From an uncultured Opitutaceae bacterium (lineage in GTDB: Bacteria; Verrucomicrobiota; Verrucomicrobiia; Opitutales; Opitutaceae), in assembly GCA_903862935.1 (NCBI GenBank), contig CAIOZY010000006.1, forward strand, positions 1 through 41,477: a stretch of DNA of 41,477 bases. Reading direction: 5' to 3'. The position numbers and the translations under genes are program-made. Shown here in pieces: positions 6,696 through 16,286 of the stretch. Position 1 is the stretch's first letter; every line of letters starts with the position of its first letter. The notes under the pieces were generated by a model, which saw only the letters and a program-made list of their open reading frames with translations, did no database searches and was not told the origin of the DNA.

Positions 6696-9035
6696 ATGCT
6701 TGCGATCGGGTCCTGCTCCCGGCTCCTGCGCCGCGCTGTTGCCGCGCTCGCCCGCCTGATGCCCCTCAGTTCTCCGGTCGCCTGCACGGCGCTGAGCGTT
6801 CTATTCCTGTCGAGCGCCTTCTGTCTCGTCGCTGAGACCGAGACGGTCGCGGGCGCCATTCCTCCGCTTGCCGATGCCATGGAGGGCCTTGCCGGAGGCT
6901 GGTCATTCCTGCGCGGGGCGACCTGGGCTACGGTTGGCGTCGCTGGCCTGTGCGCCTTGATTTTCCAGGCCCGCTGCCTGCAGATCTGCTTCCCGCAGGC
7001 CCTTGAGCCGGATTTTTCCGGGCCGGCGCGGATCCGGCGAGGAAGGCATGGCTTTGCGGTCGCGGGGATGCCCGTGGGCTACGATGATATGCGGACCTCG
7101 GTCCTGGTCACCGGGGTCACTGGCTCGGCGAAGACAGCTGGGGTGTTGCTGCCGGCCCTGGCGCAGCTGCTGAAGACCTACCGGGAGGAGACCCGTGATG
7201 AGTTCTCGCCAAGCGAGTTTCAGAAGATCGGCGCCTTTATCCCTGAGGTTAAGGGCGATCTGGTCGACGCATGCATCTATCTTGCGCACGAGGCGGGACG
7301 CTGCGTTTCCCGGGATTTTGCAATCATCACCCCCTGCTGCCGGATTCCGGTCGTCCGCTTTCGGGACGAGCGGGGCCGCTTCTGGTTCGTCAGCGGCAGG
7401 GGAGGGGCGGGCGGATCCGACGCCGGTGAGCTGCTGCCGCGCGTGAACTTTCCCCAGGAGCATCCGAGGGCGGGACGCCCGGTGACCGAGCTTGTCCTCG
7501 AGAGTCCGTCGGACTGTGCAGCCGTCCTGCCCCGGATGCGCGGCGTGCGCCTCAATGTGGAGCGCCAGCGGCCGCGCTTCGTCGGCTGGCGCTGGCGAGG
7601 AAGCCGCCTGGCCCGGGTGAGTCACACGACGGGTCGGGACCGCACGGAACCGCTTGCCGATGGCTGCGGACAGCCCGTGTGGGCAGACCCGCCCAGGGAG
7701 CTCTCCGTCGACGGGGTCACCTATGTCGACAACGGCCTCCACTACAACCTCGTCGACCCGCGATTGCCGGCCGCCGAGGCCGCAGAGCGGATCACCCGAC
7801 TGGTGGCGATGGCCCGGGGCGGGTCCGGGCACGGCGAGAACGACTATTTCTATGACCAGGGCCGCAAGTTGATCTCCGCCTGCATCTCGCTCCACCGGGC
7901 GGTGGAGTCCTCGGCCTGCACGGCGGCCGACGTGGTGCGACTGGCGACCCAGGAGGCGCGCCTGAGGTGCGCGCTTTCGGCCCTCGCCGACCGGATCGCC
8001 CGGCTGCGGAGGGAAGCGAGCGCGGCCGGCCCGGAGGAGAGGGAGAACCTGGAGCGCCACGAGATCGGCCCCCTCGTGGACCTCGAAGCCTTCTTCAGGG
8101 ACGAGTGGGAGCGGATGCTCGCCGACGGCAAGACTGCCAACGTCATCAAGTCGGTCATCTCGGCGGCCTTCGATGTCTTCCTGCAGGACCCGAGCCTGGC
8201 CGAGACCTTCTGCAGGCCCTCCACGTTCTCCTTCGAGGATATCGTGCAGTCCGGGAAAATCATCGGCTTTGTCCCGGGCGAGCGCTACGAGAGACTCGGG
8301 CGCCTGCTCGGCACCGCCTGCAAGCTCGACTTTCAAAGCACGATGCTGGCCCGAACGAGCCGGGCCGACCTGAACCAGGCGCGCCTGGCGCTCTACTTTG
8401 CCGACGAGTGCCACAAGTACCTGGTGAGCGGCTCCTCCACGGCCGGGGACCCGTATTTTATGAACCTTTCCCGGTCCAACAACGTGGTCAACCTCTGCGC
8501 CACGCAGAGCTACGCCTGGATTGTCGAGGTCATCGGGCGGGAGGCGGCGGAGGTGTACATCTCGGCCTTCGGTGTCCAGTTCTGGCTGCAGCAGACCGAT
8601 CCCGAGACGTGCCGGCGCGCGGCCGAGATATGCGGGACGGTGAGCCGGGAGATCGTGTGCGCGGAGCACAGCCTCAATTTTTCGGGCCTGCTTGAGGCCC
8701 TGGGCTCGGGCCGGCCGGTCGCCGTCCGGCACCAGGTGCGCACAGAGGAGAAGAAGCGCTTCGGCGCGGAGGATTTCGCTCACCTCAATGTCGGCGACAT
8801 CGTAGCCTACAACAAGGGGCGAAAGGGCCGGACGGCGAAGGTGAGCAAAGGGAGGGCCGCCTTCCATCCGTGCACGCGCAAGCCGGACGGGCCCGCGGCG
8901 GTCCGCGAGCGGGTGCGGGAGTACTACCGGGAACTTTTGGAAAACCTGACCCACGAGCGCGGCGAGAGCCGGCGCTGGGACTGCGGAGCCGGCGGGGGAC
9001 CGGGCGGCGCCGCGGCCGCTGACTGCCATGGCTAG
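6696..9035 (+). CDS. VirD4/TraG-like type IV coupling protein (ATPase)
   Basis: A 779-aa protein with two N-terminal membrane helices (about 28-46 and 75-91), then a large AAA-type ATPase domain: Walker A-like GVTGSAKT at 140-147, a VKGDLVD block typical of VirD4/TraG, Walker B as LYFADE with D570/E571, and a downstream LCATQSYAWI block with the glutamine sensor of coupling proteins. Such proteins are hexameric pumps that recruit substrates to a type IV secretion channel at the inner membrane. The Walker A has Ala for the usual Gly (GSAKT). A long charged insert lies between Walker A and B. ATG 6696 is chosen over a TTG at 6621 because the upstream extension is Arg/Gly-rich. No VirB channel genes are present in the window. 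Confidence 0.82.
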   Translation: MLAIGSCSRLLRRAVAALARLMPLSSPVACTALSVLFLSSAFCLVAETETVAGAIPPLADAMEGLAGGWSFLRGATWATVGVAGLCALIFQARCLQICFPQALEPDFSGPARIRRGRHGFAVAGMPVGYDDMRTSVLVTGVTGSAKTAGVLLPALAQLLKTYREETRDEFSPSEFQKIGAFIPEVKGDLVDACIYLAHEAGRCVSRDFAIITPCCRIPVVRFRDERGRFWFVSGRGGAGGSDAGELLPRVNFPQEHPRAGRPVTELVLESPSDCAAVLPRMRGVRLNVERQRPRFVGWRWRGSRLARVSHTTGRDRTEPLADGCGQPVWADPPRELSVDGVTYVDNGLHYNLVDPRLPAAEAAERITRLVAMARGGSGHGENDYFYDQGRKLISACISLHRAVESSACTAADVVRLATQEARLRCALSALADRIARLRREASAAGPEERENLERHEIGPLVDLEAFFRDEWERMLADGKTANVIKSVISAAFDVFLQDPSLAETFCRPSTFSFEDIVQSGKIIGFVPGERYERLGRLLGTACKLDFQSTMLARTSRADLNQARLALYFADECHKYLVSGSSTAGDPYFMNLSRSNNVVNLCATQSYAWIVEVIGREAAEVYISAFGVQFWLQQTDPETCRRAAEICGTVSREIVCAEHSLNFSGLLEALGSGRPVAVRHQVRTEEKKRFGAEDFAHLNVGDIVAYNKGRKGRTAKVSKGRAAFHPCTRKPDGPAAVRERVREYYRELLENLTHERGESRRWDCGAGGGPGGAAAADCHG

Positions 9036-9741
9036 CAACAAGGCTGCTCAACAGGATGGGGGGCACCGCGGCTGCTGGCTCCTGTGCGGGCCGGAGGCGG
9101 AGGCCCGGGCAGTCTTTGTCCCCGAGCCCCGCGGGAATCCCCTGGCTTCCTACAGCTCGGTCGGGATCGAGGACACGGCGTTCAACACCTGGCTCACGGA
9201 CCGCGTGCTCGAGGCGGTCCTGGATCGCTGGAGCCGGCCTGTGCCCGATCCCGCAGTGCGCAGGGAGACGGTCGCCGCGGACATCGAGTGGGCGGCGGAC
9301 CGAGCCCGGCGAGCGTTCCGTCAGGTGATTTCCCCGGCCGCGGCGGCCGGCGAGCCGGCGGTGCTCGCGGCAATGGGGGTGGCTGCAAACTTGATCCGCA
9401 CGATAGCAGTCATCGGGGAGTTCGTGCTGGCGGGCTCCCCGGGAACCGAACGCACGGTCTTTCGCCTCTCGCGGGCATGGTGCGGACTTTTGGACTACGA
9501 GGCGGACACGCCGTACTTCCCTTCGCGGGCGGTGAGGCCGGGCCATGCGGCCCGGCTGCGCGCCCTCCACAGCGATCCCGGCCACCTTCGCAACGCCCTG
9601 TGGTGCTCATCAGCCGAGATCGAGGCCCGCTGCGCTGAGGCGCTGGCCGCACTGCGCCAGAAGATCCTCCGTGCGGACGATGGCTCTGCCCCGGGTTCGG
9701 GGGCGGTCAGGAGAACAGGTCGGGCGTGGTCCGGCTCATGA
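9028..9741 (+). CDS. Hypothetical protein (237 aa) overlapping the coupling-protein gene
   Basis: No family recognised. Its ATG lies inside the end of the coupling-protein gene (8-nt overlap), so both are probably translated from one message. Residues about 35-60 contain a [21 protein letters not shown] block, followed by long Ala/Arg-rich helices. No signal peptide; one moderately hydrophobic helix (about 107-131) is not clearly membrane-spanning. The last roughly 20 residues look unstructured, and the gene overlaps the convergent accC by 35 bp. Possibly an accessory factor for the ATPase. Confidence 0.7.
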   Translation: MASNKAAQQDGGHRGCWLLCGPEAEARAVFVPEPRGNPLASYSSVGIEDTAFNTWLTDRVLEAVLDRWSRPVPDPAVRRETVAADIEWAADRARRAFRQVISPAAAAGEPAVLAAMGVAANLIRTIAVIGEFVLAGSPGTERTVFRLSRAWCGLLDYEADTPYFPSRAVRPGHAARLRALHSDPGHLRNALWCSSAEIEARCAEALAALRQKILRADDGSAPGSGAVRRTGRAWSGS

Positions 9742-11071
9742 ACTCCTCCATGTAGGCGGTCGTGGCCTTGCCCTCGATGAAAACGGGATCGGCCATGATG
9801 GCCTTGTGGAGCGGGATCGTGGTCTTGATCCCACGGATGAGATACTCGCTCAGCGCCCGGTACGTCCGCTCCAGGGCGACCTTCCGGGTGGGACCGCTGC
9901 AGATGAGCTTTCCGATCATCGAATCGTAGAAGGGGGGAATCGTATAGCCGCTGTACGCATGGCTGTCGACGCGCACACCGAGCCCGCCCGGCGGGTAGTA
10001 CAACCCGATCGTGCCGGGCGACGGAGCGAAATTGCGGGCGGGATCCTCCGCGTTGATCCGGCACTCGATGGCATGCTTTTCCTGCTTCACGTCGCCCTGG
10101 TCGAAGTCGAGCTCCTCGCCGTTGGCGATGCGGATCTGCTCCTTCACGATGTCGATACCGGTAACCTCCTCGGTGACGGGATGCTCGACCTGGATGCGCG
10201 TGTTCGCCTCGATGAAGAAGAAGTGGCCTTTCGGATCGACCAAGAACTCGACTGTTCCTGCGTTCTCATACTCAACAGCCTCGGCAACCCGGATTGCCGC
10301 CTTGCCCATCTTCTTACGCAGGTCCGCGGTCAGGAAGGGGGAGGGCGACTCCTCGATCAGCTTCTGGTGGCGCCGCTGCACCGAGCAGTCCCGCTCGCCC
10401 AGGTGAACAATCTTGCCGTGGCTGTCACCGAGGAGCTGGAACTCGATGTGGCGGGGGGACTCGACGTAGCGCTCAATGTAGACCGATCCGTTGCCGAAGG
10501 CCTTTTCGGCCTCTCCCCGTGCAATGTGGTACTCCTTGGCGAAGGAGACGTCGTTGTGGGCGATACGCATGCCCCGTCCTCCTCCTCCGGCGACTGCCTT
10601 GATGATGACCGGGTAGCCGATCGATCGGGCCGTCTTCAGGGCATCCTTTTCCGTCTCAACAATCCCATCGCTTCCGGGTACAACCGGAACCCCCGCCTTC
10701 CGGGCTGTCTCCCGGGCGACCGCCTTGTCCCCCATCATCTTGATGGACTTTGATTTGGGCCCTATGAACTTGATGTTGCAGGACTCGCACTGTTCGGCGA
10801 ACTTTGCATTCTCAGAGAGAAACCCGTACCCCGGATGGATGGCGTCGACATCTGCGATTTCTGCGGCGCTTATGATGCGGTCGGCCCGCAGGTAGCTGTC
10901 GGCGCTTTTTGGGCCCCCGATGCAGATCGCTTCGTCCGCCAGTTGGACGTGGAGGGACTGGACATCGGCCTCTGAATAGACGGCCAGCGTCTTGATGCCG
11001 AGTTCCCGGCACGCGCGGACGATGCGTAGGGCGATCTCGCCGCGGTTGGCTATGAGAACCTTTTGGATCAT
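9707..11071 (-). CDS. accC: Acetyl-CoA carboxylase, biotin carboxylase subunit
   Basis: ATP-grasp enzyme that carboxylates biotin on AccB with bicarbonate and ATP, the first half-reaction of fatty-acid synthesis. The 454-aa length is usual. Visible landmarks: [20 protein letters not shown] at the N-terminus, the glycine-rich ATP loop [10 protein letters not shown], the [16 protein letters not shown] block, and the VEHPVTE motif (the strand before it reads NTRI rather than the common NTRL). It follows accB on the same strand after 93 nt, the usual accBC arrangement. The 3' end overlaps the convergent 9028-9741 gene by 35 bp. Confidence 0.97.
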   Translation of the reverse strand: MIQKVLIANRGEIALRIVRACRELGIKTLAVYSEADVQSLHVQLADEAICIGGPKSADSYLRADRIISAAEIADVDAIHPGYGFLSENAKFAEQCESCNIKFIGPKSKSIKMMGDKAVARETARKAGVPVVPGSDGIVETEKDALKTARSIGYPVIIKAVAGGGGRGMRIAHNDVSFAKEYHIARGEAEKAFGNGSVYIERYVESPRHIEFQLLGDSHGKIVHLGERDCSVQRRHQKLIEESPSPFLTADLRKKMGKAAIRVAEAVEYENAGTVEFLVDPKGHFFFIEANTRIQVEHPVTEEVTGIDIVKEQIRIANGEELDFDQGDVKQEKHAIECRINAEDPARNFAPSPGTIGLYYPPGGLGVRVDSHAYSGYTIPPFYDSMIGKLICSGPTRKVALERTYRALSEYLIRGIKTTIPLHKAIMADPVFIEGKATTAYMEEFMSRTTPDLFS

Positions 11072-11164
11072 TTCAGAACGCTTACTTAAGATTATTCTAT
11101 GTAACAGATTGTGGCATTTCCCTGGGAGGCGTCAAAAGCCACGGAAACCAGGGCCGGTGATGCC

Positions 11165-11647
11165 TCAGACCTGCTTAACCTTGTAGAGGCGCTGCCCGTA
11201 CTCGACGGGTTGCCCGTTTTCGATGAGAACCTCGACGATCGTGCCCTTGGTCTCCGCCTGGATCTCGTTCATGATCTTCATCGCCTCGATAATGCAGATG
11301 ACCGTATTCTCCACGACCTTGGCGCCCACATCCACGAACGGTTTGCTCTCTGGCGACGAGGCCCGGTAAAACGTTCCAACCATGGGCGACTTGATGTAAG
11401 TCACGCCGGCCTCCTCGGCGGGGGCCGACGGGGCTGCCGCAGCTGAGGCGGGGGCTGCTGCTGCCGAAGCCCCACCGGAAGCCGGAACGGCATCCGATTG
11501 CGCATGGGCGTGTCCGGTCATGACGACGGGAACCCCGTTCAAACCCCTTCTGATCTTGAGCTTGAAGCCTTCCTCCTCGACGGCGAACTCGGACAACTCC
11601 GAGCGTTTCATCAGCTCAATGATCTGTTTGATTTGTTTTAGGTCCAC
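11165..11647 (-). CDS. accB: Biotin carboxyl carrier protein of acetyl-CoA carboxylase
   Basis: A 160-aa protein. The N-terminal helix ([13 protein letters not shown]) and strand are followed by an Ala/Pro-rich hinge (about 52-79) and the biotinyl domain from about residue 83. Biotin attaches to K124 in EAMKIMNE. The protein carries the carboxyl group from AccC to the transferase AccAD, whose genes are not in this window. The gene precedes accC in an operon and has a long A+T-rich upstream region shared with the divergent polyprenyl synthase gene. Confidence 0.97.
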   Translation of the reverse strand: MDLKQIKQIIELMKRSELSEFAVEEEGFKLKIRRGLNGVPVVMTGHAHAQSDAVPASGGASAAAAPASAAAAPSAPAEEAGVTYIKSPMVGTFYRASSPESKPFVDVGAKVVENTVICIIEAMKIMNEIQAETKGTIVEVLIENGQPVEYGQRLYKVKQV

Positions 11648-12057
11648 GGACTTCCCCTAAGTTGAAGGTGGCTGGTGAAGAGGTTAGTTGGAGTTCGAGC
11701 CCCGGCTGTTCAAAAGAAAACCAACAAATACGCAATCTATGTATATGCAAATTTATTGCGAAACAGCGAAATCTCATATTCTCGGCCGAAAACTCACCTA
11801 TTTCCGTTAATTTTTGCAAAAAATAGGCACTTTTCGCTTCTCCCTATCGAGAGGCCTTTTCTGCCCCACCTCGACTCCATCCCATTTGTGTGGGTTGGCT
11901 CGCCTAGATTTGTTGGAAAATACGCCGATTTTGGCGAAAAATCCGGGCCTAGGATCATTTTCTGGGGTTACTGAGGGCCGATTTTCGGTTCCAGCTCGTA
12001 TCTTGGCCCGTTTTGGGTGGTCATTTCCTCAAATCCGCCTTTCATTCGTCCGCGATC
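11648..12057. other. Non-coding divergent region between accB and the polyprenyl synthase gene
   Basis: 410 bases without a credible gene, visibly richer in A+T than the rest of the window. It must hold the divergent promoters of accBC and the polyprenyl synthase. Several related short blocks recur: CGGCCGAAAA, GCCGATTTT (twice), and an imperfect inverted repeat GATTTTGGCGAAAAATC around 11927-11944. I could not identify convincing -35/-10 pairs on either strand. A short reading frame through 11675-11974 is not protein-like. Confidence 0.6.
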
Positions 12058-13071
12058 ATGAGCCGAGCTGCGAGTCACGATGTGCCCCACGCCTTTGCGG
12101 ATGCCTTTGGCCTGCTCCGGCCGCATTTTGCAGCCCTCGACATTTGCCTGCGTAAGCAGCTGACCTCCTTCGAGCCCGAAATCCGGGAGATGGCCGACTA
12201 CTGCATCGACACCTCAGGAAAGCGGATACGGCCGGCTCTTGTGTTTTTCAGCGGATGGCGCGATTCCGCAGCCGTGGCCCCGGGCCTGGTCCAGGCGTCG
12301 GCGGTAGTCGAGATGGTCCACCTCGCGACCCTCGTGCATGATGACATCATGGACGGGGCGGAGGTTCGACGGGGTCGAAAGACCGCGGCCCGGGTCTACA
12401 GTCCCGCGGCGGCCGTGCTCCTGGGAGATGCGATCTTCGCCCACGCCCTCAACCTGGCCGCGAGGTTTCCGACAACGGAGGTTTGCCTGGCTGTTTCGGA
12501 GTCGACCCGAAGGGTCTGCGCGGGTGAGACAGTCCAGACACTCCGCCGGGGATCGACCGACGTTTCCGAGGCCGACTACCGCAGGATCATCGACCTGAAG
12601 ACCGCCGAGTTATTCCGGGTCTCCTGCTTCCTGGGTTCCCGGCTTGGTGGATTTGAGCCCGGTTATGTCGAGGCGGCCAGCCTCTTTGGCCGGCACCTGG
12701 GTATCGCCTACCAGATTTACGACGACCTGGTGGACTTTTTCGGAGACGAAAAGCGGATCGGAAAGACCCTCGGTACCGACCTGTTGAGCGGAAAGCTCAC
12801 GCTGCCCTTGTTTGCTCTTCTGGAACGTCTTCCGGAATCCGAACGCCCGGCCCTCAAGGACGAGATCCGGGGGGGGCAAAAGCCCCAGCTCGCGCTCCGG
12901 CTGCGGCAAATGGAGGAACTGGGGGTCTTCAGCGCGGTTGTGAAGGCCGTGGACGCCGAGCTGGCCCTCGCGGTCGCAGCCCTGGCACCCTGGCCTAAGC
13001 TGCCGCCGACACCGCTTTTGTTGGGCCTGACCGAGGTCCTGCGCGCCCAGATCGCGGGGCTGCGCCGTTAG
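12058..13071 (+). CDS. Polyprenyl diphosphate synthase (long-chain trans-isoprenyl transferase)
   Basis: Chain-elongating prenyltransferase that condenses IPP onto allylic diphosphates, probably making the isoprenoid tail of a quinone. The 337-aa protein shows GKRIRPAL at 54-61, the first Asp-rich motif DDIMD at 95-99 followed by RRGRKT, and the second as YDDLVD at 221-226 followed by GDEKRIGKTLGTDL. The length and the ALFFSGW-like region match octaprenyl/heptaprenyl synthases; the exact chain length cannot be read with confidence. ATG 12058 is preferred over an upstream in-frame GTG or ATG at 12013. An intact G8 tract sits at 12869-12876. Confidence 0.9.
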   Translation: MSRAASHDVPHAFADAFGLLRPHFAALDICLRKQLTSFEPEIREMADYCIDTSGKRIRPALVFFSGWRDSAAVAPGLVQASAVVEMVHLATLVHDDIMDGAEVRRGRKTAARVYSPAAAVLLGDAIFAHALNLAARFPTTEVCLAVSESTRRVCAGETVQTLRRGSTDVSEADYRRIIDLKTAELFRVSCFLGSRLGGFEPGYVEAASLFGRHLGIAYQIYDDLVDFFGDEKRIGKTLGTDLLSGKLTLPLFALLERLPESERPALKDEIRGGQKPQLALRLRQMEELGVFSAVVKAVDAELALAVAALAPWPKLPPTPLLLGLTEVLRAQIAGLRR

Positions 13072-13131
13072 GGCTGCGGGCGGACCCATTTTGAATTTGC
13101 ACCTCCGGGCCGCCCGGGATTCATTGGCTTC

Positions 13132-13770
13132 GTGCTCGAAGGAATGAAAGTTCTCGGCAAGACGCTCGTCGCGTCGCCCGAGCGGCTGCGCGAGGCCGAT
13201 GACGACCTCAACGTCGTCAGGCGCGTGCAGGCCGGGGATGTTGCTGCCTTCGACGGACTGATACTCAAGTACCGGGCGCGGGTCTACGGGATCATCTACA
13301 ACATGACCTCGAACCGCGAGGACGCCTCGGACCTGACCCAGGAGGCCTTCATCAAGGCCTTCCAGTCGATCCATCGGTTCCAGGGGCAGTCGGCCTTCTT
13401 CACGTGGCTGTACCGAATCGCGATCAACTCGACTGTCAGCCATCTGCGAAAGAACCGCGTCCGGTCGTTTTTCAGTCTGGAGGCCATCGACCAGGACGAG
13501 CCCGTAGCCCGCGAGATTATCGGGGCCCTGACGGACCGGTCGGGCCCGGACCAGGGGACCCTGGTCCACGAGCTCCAGGAAAAATTGAACGAAGCGATGC
13601 AGAAACTGTCTATCAATCATCGCACTGTGGTAACTTTGTTTGAGATCAACGGCCTTAGCCATCAGCAGATTGCTGAGGTCACGAACTGCTCGGTGGGTAC
13701 TGTGCGCTCGCGACTGCACTACGCTAAACAATTGCTCCAGGCTGAGTTGGAGCCGTACATGCGCAAATGA
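13132..13770 (+). CDS. RNA polymerase ECF-type sigma factor (RpoE-like)
   Basis: A 212-aa sigma factor with region 2 (about 36-100: FDGLILKYRARVYGIIYNM, then EDASDLTQEAFIKAF and TWLYRIAIN) and region 4 (about 150-205: LSHQQIAEVTNCSVGTVRSR helix-turn-helix). No region 3, so ECF type. It directs transcription of a stress or envelope regulon. The start is either GTG 13132 or ATG 13144; a GAAGGA lies directly against the latter, too close to act as its ribosome site. It overlaps the following membrane protein gene by ATGA, the usual arrangement of an ECF sigma with its controller. Confidence 0.9.
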   Translation: MLEGMKVLGKTLVASPERLREADDDLNVVRRVQAGDVAAFDGLILKYRARVYGIIYNMTSNREDASDLTQEAFIKAFQSIHRFQGQSAFFTWLYRIAINSTVSHLRKNRVRSFFSLEAIDQDEPVAREIIGALTDRSGPDQGTLVHELQEKLNEAMQKLSINHRTVVTLFEINGLSHQQIAEVTNCSVGTVRSRLHYAKQLLQAELEPYMRK

Positions 13771-14600
13771 CGCCGGATCCCAAACGCAAGGTGACTCTCG
13801 AGGATTTGCTTCGGCTGAAGCGGGCCGAGCAGCCCTCCCCGGAGTTCTGGACGCGCTTTGAGAGCGAGCTTCGGGCCAAGCAGCTTGCCGCGATCGTGGC
13901 GAAACGCCCTTGGTGGGTGCCCTATGCCCGCGCCTTCGGTGCCGTCGCCCGCCATCCCCTTCCCCTCGGTGCCGCCGCGGCCCTTGCCGTGAGCTTTGCG
14001 GGCTATCAGGGCTACGTCCGCGTGGCCACCCGCTGGCACGCCCCCCAGGCCGACTCAGTCCAGCTCGCGCAGGCCGAGCAAGCCGAACCGCTCGCCGCCG
14101 ATTCCGCCGAGGCTTCGCCGGAAGTGGCCGCCCCTTCTGCCCCGGTCCGCAACTCGGGCGCCGTGCTCGTGGCGGATCGCTCCTCGGTTAGCCCGGCTGC
14201 AGCGCAGGCGTCGGCCCGCCAGGCCCCGTCCTTCGCCGGATGGCTGGATCGGGCGGACTCCCCATCTGCCCGCTCGATCGCGGTCAACCTCGCGGCGGCC
14301 CAGGCCAACAACCCGCAGATCCTTCGCAATTTCCTTAGCCTGTCCCAGAGCCTCGACTCGGGCCTGGTTCCCGAGAGGCGGTCCGTCTCGGAGCCGCTAG
14401 CCCGCATGGCCTCGCCGGCCTCTGAGCGCCGCTCGCGCCTGCTGGCCGACGCGCTTCCCGCGGTGGCGACCTCCTCCGACGGGTCGATGCCGTCCAGCGA
14501 GCACTTTGTCAGCCAGATTTCCGACGAGCGGCTCTACCAGTCAATCAGCCGCTACGCGGCCGGAGACGGCGGCAAGCTCGCGATCAAGGTGAAGTTCTAA
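13767..14600 (+). CDS. Single-pass membrane protein, probable partner (anti-sigma-like) of the ECF sigma factor
   Basis: A 277-aa protein. Residues 1 to about 70 are cytoplasmic and charged ([20 protein letters not shown] is typical of small anti-sigma or regulator heads in this lineage), one membrane helix spans about 71-90 ([15 protein letters not shown]), and the rest is an Ala/Ser-rich, low-complexity extracytoplasmic part. There is no zinc-binding ZAS motif (no HxxxCxxC), so anti-sigma activity is inferred from translational coupling to the sigma gene and topology. Its stop codon overlaps that of the convergent fumarase by three bases. Confidence 0.78.
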   Translation: MTPDPKRKVTLEDLLRLKRAEQPSPEFWTRFESELRAKQLAAIVAKRPWWVPYARAFGAVARHPLPLGAAAALAVSFAGYQGYVRVATRWHAPQADSVQLAQAEQAEPLAADSAEASPEVAAPSAPVRNSGAVLVADRSSVSPAAAQASARQAPSFAGWLDRADSPSARSIAVNLAAAQANNPQILRNFLSLSQSLDSGLVPERRSVSEPLARMASPASERRSRLLADALPAVATSSDGSMPSSEHFVSQISDERLYQSISRYAAGDGGKLAIKVKF

Positions 14601-16237
14601 CCTGGCGGGACGCAGATCCCGCAGGTGTTCACAAAGAAGTCGTTGCCCTTGTCGTCGACCAGGATGAAGGCGGGGAAGTCCTCGACCTCGATCCTCCAGA
14701 CGGCCTCCATACCGAGCTCCGGGTACTCGAGCACCTCGACCTTGCGGATGTTCTCCTTGGCGAGGATCGCCGCGGGGCCACCGATGGATCCCAGGTAGAA
14801 GCCCCCGTGCTTCTTGCACGAGGCGGTGACCTGGGCACTGCGGTTTCCCTTGGCGAGCATCACCATCGAGCCGCCCAGCGCCTGGAACTGCTCGACGTAG
14901 GCGTCCATCCGCCCGGCCGTCGTCGGTCCGAACGACCCGGACGCGTAGCCCTTGGGCGTCTTGGCCGGCCCGGCGTAGTAGACCGGATGGTCCTTGAAGT
15001 ACTGGGGCAGGCCCTGGCCGGCCTCGACCCGCTCCCGCAGCTTGGCGTGGGCGATGTCGCGGGCGACAACCATCGGGCCGGTGAGGGAGACCCGGGTGGT
15101 GACCGGATGGCGGGACAGTTCGGCGAGGATCTCCTTCATCGGCCGGCGCAGGTCGATCCGGACGATCTTGCCGTCCTTGATGGCCCGCTGCTGCGGCGGA
15201 ATGAGACGGCCCGGATTGGTTTCGAGCTTCTCCAGGAAAATCCCGTCCCGGGTGATCTTGGCCTTCACGTTGCGGTCCGCGGTGCACGAGACGCCCATGC
15301 CGACCGGGCAGCTCGCGCCATGGCGGGGCATGCGGATCACCCGCACGTCGACCGCGAAGTACTTGCCGCCGAACTGGGCGCCGATGCCGCTCTTCTGGGC
15401 GATCTCGAGGATCCGCTTCTCCCACTCTAGGTCCCGGAACGCCCGGCCGTGCTCGTTGCCCGTGGTCGGAAGCGCGTCGAGGTACTTGGTCGTGGCGAGC
15501 TTGAGGGTCTTCATGCAGGCCTCGGCGCTCGTCCCTCCGATGACGAAGGCCAGGTGGTAGGGGGGGCAGGCGGAGGTGCCCAGGTAGGCGAGCTTGTCGG
15601 TCACGAACTTCTCGAAACTCTTCGGGTTGAGCAGCGCCTTGGTCTCCTGGAATAAGAACAGCTTGTTTGCGGACCCGCCGCCCTTGGCGACGAACAGGAA
15701 GTCGTACTCGTCGCCCTCGGTGGCCAAGAGGTCGACCTGGGCCGGCAGGTTGGTGCCGGTGTTGACCTCGCGCCACATGTCGAGCGGGGCGGTCTGGCTG
15801 TAGCGCAGGTTCTCCCGGGTGAAGCACTCGTAGACCCCGCGGCTAAGCCACTCGGCGTCGTTCGACCCGGTCCAGACCTGCTGGCCCTTCTTCCCCATGA
15901 CGATCGCCGTACCGGTGTCCTGGCACATGGGCAGGATCCCCTCCGCGGCGATCTCGGCGTTCTTGAGCATCGTTAGCGCCACGTACCGGTCGTTCGCCGA
16001 GGCATCCTTGTCCTCTAGGATTGCGGCCATCTGCGCCAGATGCGCTGGCCTCAGGTAGAAGGCGCAGTCGTGGAAGGCCTGCTGGGCGAGGAAGGCGAGG
16101 GCCTCCGGCTCTATCTTGAGAATCTCCCGGCCCTCGAACCGGGTCAGGCTGACCCCCTCCCGGGAAAGGAGGCGGTATTCGGTCGTGTCGGCTCCGAGCG
16201 GGAGCGGCTCCTGGTACAGGAACGCAGGCGTTGCCAT
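14597..16237 (-). CDS. Class I (iron-sulfur) fumarate hydratase
   Basis: Interconverts fumarate and malate in the citric acid cycle using an oxygen-sensitive [4Fe-4S] cluster. The 546-aa length equals that of E. coli FumA/FumB, and the three cluster cysteines fall at the same numbers: C105 (PMCQDTGT), C224 (TSACPPYH) and C318 (GVSCTADRN). The C-terminal beta domain has [20 protein letters not shown]. The class I enzyme suggests a low-oxygen or facultative lifestyle, but is not proof. It lies 49 nt downstream of the Gfo/Idh gene on the same strand. No Shine-Dalgarno is apparent. Confidence 0.95.
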   Translation of the reverse strand: MATPAFLYQEPLPLGADTTEYRLLSREGVSLTRFEGREILKIEPEALAFLAQQAFHDCAFYLRPAHLAQMAAILEDKDASANDRYVALTMLKNAEIAAEGILPMCQDTGTAIVMGKKGQQVWTGSNDAEWLSRGVYECFTRENLRYSQTAPLDMWREVNTGTNLPAQVDLLATEGDEYDFLFVAKGGGSANKLFLFQETKALLNPKSFEKFVTDKLAYLGTSACPPYHLAFVIGGTSAEACMKTLKLATTKYLDALPTTGNEHGRAFRDLEWEKRILEIAQKSGIGAQFGGKYFAVDVRVIRMPRHGASCPVGMGVSCTADRNVKAKITRDGIFLEKLETNPGRLIPPQQRAIKDGKIVRIDLRRPMKEILAELSRHPVTTRVSLTGPMVVARDIAHAKLRERVEAGQGLPQYFKDHPVYYAGPAKTPKGYASGSFGPTTAGRMDAYVEQFQALGGSMVMLAKGNRSAQVTASCKKHGGFYLGSIGGPAAILAKENIRKVEVLEYPELGMEAVWRIEVEDFPAFILVDDKGNDFFVNTCGICVPPG

Positions 16238-16286
16238 GGTGCCGGCCAGATTAACCGAATCCGGCCCCGTGTAAAGATGGCTCGGT

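Noticed and set aside
11675-11974. A 99-codon frame in the accB upstream region
   Set aside because: A/T-rich, no ribosome site, no family-like sequence, and it spans the divergent promoter area.
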